Part shown: piece by piece, positions 60,844 through 64,000 of the stretch
Layout of the letters: the number at the start of each line of letters is the position of its first letter
Numbering within the stretch: the first letter of the stretch is position 1
Program-made: the position numbers and the translations under genes
Origin: Paraburkholderia sp. BL21I4N1
GTDB taxonomy: Bacteria > Pseudomonadota > Gammaproteobacteria > Burkholderiales > Burkholderiaceae
Assembly: GCF_002973525.1 (NCBI RefSeq)
Contig: NZ_PVEN01000001.1
Span: 1 to 64,000, forward strand
DNA length: 64,000 bases
Direction of reading: 5' to 3'
The notes under the pieces: generated by a model
The model's input: only the letters and a program-made list of their open reading frames with translations
Told to the model about the DNA's origin: nothing
Database searches by the model: none

Positions 60844-61611
60844 ATGAAAATTCTGCTGATGATATTGAGCGCCGCGCTGACGTTTAGCAGCGGAGCGTTC
60901 GCCGCCGATGCCCAGACCTTGCGCCTGGGCATCGACCCGACCTATCCGCCGATGGACTCCAAGGCGCCCGACGGCAGCGTCAAAGGCTTCGACGTCGATC
61001 TGGGCAACGAAATCTGCAAGCGCATTCACGCGCACTGCCAGTGGGTGGAGCTCGAATTCTCGGGGATGATTCCGGCGCTGCAGGCGCGCAAGATCGACGC
61101 CGTGATGTCGTCGATGGCGATCACGGAGAAGCGCGAGCAGCAGATTCTGTTTTCGTCGAAGCTGTTTCAATTCAAATCGCGGCTGATCTCGCGGCAAGGC
61201 TCGCCGCTCGCGGGCGGCATGAACGCGCTGTCGGGCAAGCAGATCGGCGTGCAGTCGGGCACGCAGTTCGAGTCGTACGCATTGAAGAATTGGGCGCCGA
61301 ACGGCGTGCACGTGGTCGCGTACAAGAGCCAGGACGAAGTATTCGCCGACCTGGAAAACGGCCGGCTTGATGGCGCGCTGCTCGGCACGGTGGAAGCGGA
61401 TTACGGCTTTCTGCGCACGCCGGCGGGCAAGGGCTTTGCGTTTGTCGGCGAGCCGCTCTCGATGGGCGATCACGGTGTGGGCATCGGCTTGCGCAAGGAC
61501 GAGACGGCGCTCCAGGCATCCATCAACGGGGCGATTGCCTCCATGCTCAAGGACGGTACGTACGCGCAGATCGCAAAGAAGTACTTCGACTTCGATCCGT
61601 ACGGCAATTGA
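60844..61611 (+). CDS. Periplasmic amino-acid-binding protein (ABC type, ArgT/HisJ-like)
   Basis: A 255-residue solute-binding protein with signal peptide (MKILLMILSAALTFSSGAFA). The mature start LRLGIDPTYPPMDSKAPDGS and KGFDVDLGNEICKRIHAHCQ are the signature of the cationic-amino-acid family that includes ArgT and HisJ. DAVMSSMAITEKREQQI contacts ligand in relatives. No permease or ATPase gene follows, so it is an orphan receptor. It is followed 40 bases later by a deacylase gene. Confidence 0.9.
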   Translation: MKILLMILSAALTFSSGAFAADAQTLRLGIDPTYPPMDSKAPDGSVKGFDVDLGNEICKRIHAHCQWVELEFSGMIPALQARKIDAVMSSMAITEKREQQILFSSKLFQFKSRLISRQGSPLAGGMNALSGKQIGVQSGTQFESYALKNWAPNGVHVVAYKSQDEVFADLENGRLDGALLGTVEADYGFLRTPAGKGFAFVGEPLSMGDHGVGIGLRKDETALQASINGAIASMLKDGTYAQIAKKYFDFDPYGN

Positions 61612-61651
61612 TTCTTTTACTTCCTACTCTTTCGCATCAGGCTTTCCGTCC

Positions 61652-62767
61652 ATGAACAGGCAATCGATTCCGCTTCTCTCGCCGGCTATCGGCACGCACC
61701 GCGAACTGGTGTCGTTTCATTTTGGCCCGACGGATCGCGGGCAAAAGATTTATATCCAGTCGTCGCTGCATGCCGACGAAACCCCCGCGATGTTGACGAC
61801 GGTGCTGCTGAAGCGCCGTTTGCTCGAACTGGAACAGCAGGGCGCGCTGGATGCGGAAATCGTGCTCGTGCCGGTGGCGAATCCGGTCGGGCTCGGACAA
61901 TACGTGCTCGGACAGTTTCTTGGACGTTTCGATCTGGGCAGCGGGAAGAACTTCAATCGCCATTTCCTGCAGTTCACGAAGTTGAGCGCGCGGGCGAAAG
62001 AGGTGTTGGGTTCCGATGCCGCGGAAAACGTGCGGCTCGTGCGCAAGCTGATCGCCGAGGAACTGGCCGCGCAGAAACCGTTGACCGAGTTCGAGTCGCT
62101 GCAATTGGCCTCGCTGAAGCTCTCGTACGATGCAGACGTGGTGATCGATCTGCATTGCTCGCTGGAAGCCGCGATGCATCTCTACACTAGCGAGGCAGCG
62201 TGGCCGGAGTTCGAGCCTTTGTCGCGGTATCTTGGCGCGCAGGCGTCGTTGCTGGCGACGAACTCGGGCGGCGAATCGTTCGACGAGACGCACAGCCTGT
62301 TGTGGTGGAAATTGCAGCAGGACATGCCGGCGGATAAGCCGGTGCCGAACGGTGCGATTGCAGTCACGGTGGAATGCCGGGGGCAGCGCGATGTGTCCTA
62401 CGAGGTGGCGCAAGAGGACGCGGATGCGATTGTCGATTATCTGGTGTGGCGTAAGGCGATTCGGCGTGAGGTGAAACCGATGCCGGCGTTGTTGTCGCCG
62501 GCGACACCGCTCGCCGGCAGTGAGCAGTTTTATGCGCCGGTCAGCGGGATTCTCATTCATCGCGCGAAGATCGGCGAGACGATTCGCGCTGGGCAGGCGC
62601 TGTTCGATATTGTCGATCCGTTGACGGATGAGACCACCACGATTTCGAGCAATACCGAGGGCGTGTTTTATATGCGCCGCGCGATTCGGTTCGTGACGAC
62701 GGGTGCGCCGTTGGGACGCGTGACGGGGACGCGTCCGTTCAGGACTGGGGTGTTGTTGGGCGCCTGA
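61652..62767 (+). CDS. Succinylglutamate desuccinylase/aspartoacylase-family hydrolase
   Basis: A 371-residue zinc carboxypeptidase-like deacylase. The zinc ligands are visible as SLHADETPAM (His and Glu) and DLHCSLEA (His), with CRGQRDVS near the catalytic region. The C-terminal 90 residues form a beta barrel with a biotin-lipoyl-like turn (YAPVSGILIHRAKIGETIRA). It probably removes an acyl group from an N-acyl amino acid taken up through the adjacent binding protein. The ATG at 61652 is the first start fitting the family N-terminus. Confidence 0.88.
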   Translation: MNRQSIPLLSPAIGTHRELVSFHFGPTDRGQKIYIQSSLHADETPAMLTTVLLKRRLLELEQQGALDAEIVLVPVANPVGLGQYVLGQFLGRFDLGSGKNFNRHFLQFTKLSARAKEVLGSDAAENVRLVRKLIAEELAAQKPLTEFESLQLASLKLSYDADVVIDLHCSLEAAMHLYTSEAAWPEFEPLSRYLGAQASLLATNSGGESFDETHSLLWWKLQQDMPADKPVPNGAIAVTVECRGQRDVSYEVAQEDADAIVDYLVWRKAIRREVKPMPALLSPATPLAGSEQFYAPVSGILIHRAKIGETIRAGQALFDIVDPLTDETTTISSNTEGVFYMRRAIRFVTTGAPLGRVTGTRPFRTGVLLGA

Positions 62768-62852
62768 TTCTTCTTTTTCTCTCTACGGGCGTGGTGTGTT
62801 TCGCTGTTTGAATGTGAAATTGCCTCGCCCGTCGTTGCCTGTCTGCTGTTCT

Positions 62853-63122
62853 CTATTCTTTTCTCCCCACCAGATACGTCACGCCATTCGGACCGTAGCG
62901 CTCCGAATGCGGTTTGTTCGCCGCCAGGTGGAAGACGTCGCCGGCCTGGTACAAACGTTCTTCGTCGCCGCAGATGATGTGCAGCTCACCTTCCAGGATC
63001 AAGGCCTTGGCCTCGAAGGGATGCGTGTGGACGGCCATCGTGGTGCTGGGTTCCTTCGTGATCACCACGGCCTCGGGGAAACCGTCTTTCGTCAGGCTTT
63101 CAGTGAATGCTTCGCGGTCCAT
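62853..63122 (-). CDS. Small cupin protein
   Basis: An 89-residue single cupin barrel. Motif 1 includes TTMAVHTHPFEAKALILEGE with two His and a Glu-like acid, and motif 2 GDVFHLAANKPHSERYG supplies a further His. A bound metal is likely; the function of such minimal cupins is usually unknown. It converges with the deacylase gene. Confidence 0.85.
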   Translation of the reverse strand: MDREAFTESLTKDGFPEAVVITKEPSTTMAVHTHPFEAKALILEGELHIICGDEERLYQAGDVFHLAANKPHSERYGPNGVTYLVGRKE

Positions 63123-63465
63123 GGTGGTTTGCTCGCTGTGGGGTGGGGGAGATTTACTTTAACGCGGGGCGGGGTTTTCTGCAGGGCGTGTCGTCGTCGG
63201 CGCCGCACTCGCGGTGGGTCTCTATCGCGATCTTCGGTGGCTTGGATTTTTCTTCGGCTTCGTGCCGAGGTCTGGGCGCGCCGCGTAGGAATAGATCGCG
63301 TCGCGTGCTGCATTTTCCGAGTGCTGCCTGTTAACTCAGCACACTCGTAAAGATACGCCGCAAGCTTTCGTTTTTCCGAGTTTTCTTATTCTGAGTTTTA
63401 TCCCCCTGATTCAGCGTCTGGTCATTACGGATTTCTAACGACGCATGACAAAGCAGGGGGGACGT
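63123..63465. other. Intergenic region upstream of the RHS gene
   Basis: 343 bases between divergent genes, AT-rich in its right half (63340-63430, with TTTTTCCGAGTTTTCTTATT). No gene with a ribosome-binding site is evident. It should carry the cupin promoter (minus) and the RHS-gene promoter (plus). Confidence 0.4.
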
Positions 63466-64000
63466 ATGAGAAATGAGAACCCGTTTTGCGGAATGACGGG
63501 AAACCTGGCGCGTGTGTTGGCCATGTTCGCGTTGCTGTTGTTCGCGTTCGGCGCGAATGCGACGGACTGTCTCACGCTTTACTCGCAGTCTGGCGCATCG
63601 CCGGGATCCAAGACGTGTCGCCTCGACGTCGTGGGCAATACGCCGGGCGGGATGGGCAACTACGCGTGTATCAACGACCTCGCGCTGATTGATCAATGGT
63701 GCGCGACGCCGGCGACAAACGAACCTGAGGCCAGTTGTCCCGTTGCTGATCCGGTGTATCCGGGGAATGGCGCGGTCACGCTGACGGAGGCCGATTTCGT
63801 CAGCGGTGACGATCTGCCGATGCGGTTCACGCGGACTTATCGCTCGAAATCGTTGAGTGCTTCGTCCGCGGCGATGGGGCCTGTGTGGGTTCACAGTTGG
63901 CAACGCAGTCTGGGACTGGCCAATGCGAACAGCGGCAGTTCGTCGACGGTGCTTGCTTATCGTGAGAACGGCGAACCGGTCACGTTCAAATGGGCAAGTG
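63466..64000 (+). CDS. RHS-repeat protein, N-terminal part (cut by window end)
   Basis: The frame starts at ATG 63466 behind GGGGGGAC and is open to the window end (178 residues). It has a signal-like hydrophobic segment (VLAMFALLLFAFGANA, about residues 17-32), a Cys-containing region, and then the DUF6531-type RHS entry: PVYPGNGAVTLTEADFVSGD followed by MRFTRTYRSKSLS. Such proteins usually continue into many YD repeats and often end in a variable toxin. The family assignment rests on this entry motif only. Confidence 0.82.
   Translation, partial: MRNENPFCGMTGNLARVLAMFALLLFAFGANATDCLTLYSQSGASPGSKTCRLDVVGNTPGGMGNYACINDLALIDQWCATPATNEPEASCPVADPVYPGNGAVTLTEADFVSGDDLPMRFTRTYRSKSLSASSAAMGPVWVHSWQRSLGLANANSGSSSTVLAYRENGEPVTFKWAS

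Noticed and set aside
1-64000. CRISPR arrays, tRNA or rRNA genes, replication origin
   Set aside because: No regularly spaced repeats, cloverleaf or TTCGA-type signals, rRNA segments or DnaA-box clusters were noticed; a covariance-model scan was not possible.

Overview
The window looks like a chromosomal segment of a Burkholderiaceae bacterium, most likely a Paraburkholderia. The basis is the high GC content, a classical Burkholderia-type general porin, many LysR/IclR regulators, a DUF3562 gene, a Tle3-type type VI secretion (T6SS) effector island and dense aromatic catabolism genes. The assignment rests on gene style only; no rRNA or tRNA gene was seen.

Left arm (1-14.5 kb). An IS3-family transposase tail ends just downstream of egtD (ergothioneine biosynthesis). 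It is followed by a RarD-type permease with a small overlapping upstream ORF, a Mpo1/DUF962 membrane protein divergent from a Crp/Fnr regulator, a lytic transglycosylase, a dapA with a small partner gene, a Lys/Ala-rich exported protein, a secreted DNA/RNA nuclease with an overlapping small gene, a DUF4410 protein, an AcpA-type Tat-exported phosphoesterase, an IclR regulator and a porin.

Catabolic operon (14.9-28.5 kb). Fourteen same-strand genes encode a three-component Rieske oxygenase (ferredoxin, alpha subunit, and a reductase 10 kb downstream), two short-chain dehydrogenases (one without the usual Tyr/Lys), a cupin, an alpha/beta hydrolase, a second IclR regulator closely related to the first, a ThDP-dependent lyase/decarboxylase, an aspartate-dehydrogenase-like enzyme, an aldehyde dehydrogenase, a type I extradiol dioxygenase with an intact His-His-Glu triad, and an aromatic-acid MFS carrier. 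Four junctions are exact 8-nt overlaps of the form ATGNNTRA. The enzymes fit ring hydroxylation, dehydrogenation, ring cleavage and side-chain processing. I cannot name the substrate. This is the best candidate for an undescribed pathway here.

T6SS effector island (28.6-37.8 kb, minus strand). Transcription order is vgrG, tle3 (lipase effector), tla3 (adaptor), PAAR, tssF. The tle3 frame is broken by one in-frame TGA where a Trp codon is expected, and no tli3 immunity gene lies between vgrG and tle3. A two-gene operon of tiny unknown proteins faces away from vgrG. Parts of the island are visibly AT-richer than the surroundings.

Right arm (37.8-64 kb). It holds an hscC Hsp70 with a J-like membrane partner lacking the HPD histidine, a GNAT acetyltransferase, a MocR/PdxR regulator, a sarcosine-oxidase-like flavoenzyme, DUF3562, an EamA permease with a strongly His-rich tail plus a LysR regulator, a lipocalin, a DUF1295 membrane protein, a CFA-synthase-like methyltransferase, cytochrome b561, a processive GT2 glycosyltransferase, a second Rieske oxygenase, an alpha/beta hydrolase, a rubredoxin, an SDR, a LysR/lysA divergent pair, another LysR next to an amino-acid-binding protein and an aspartoacylase-family deacylase, a cupin, and the N-terminus of an RHS-repeat protein cut by the window end.
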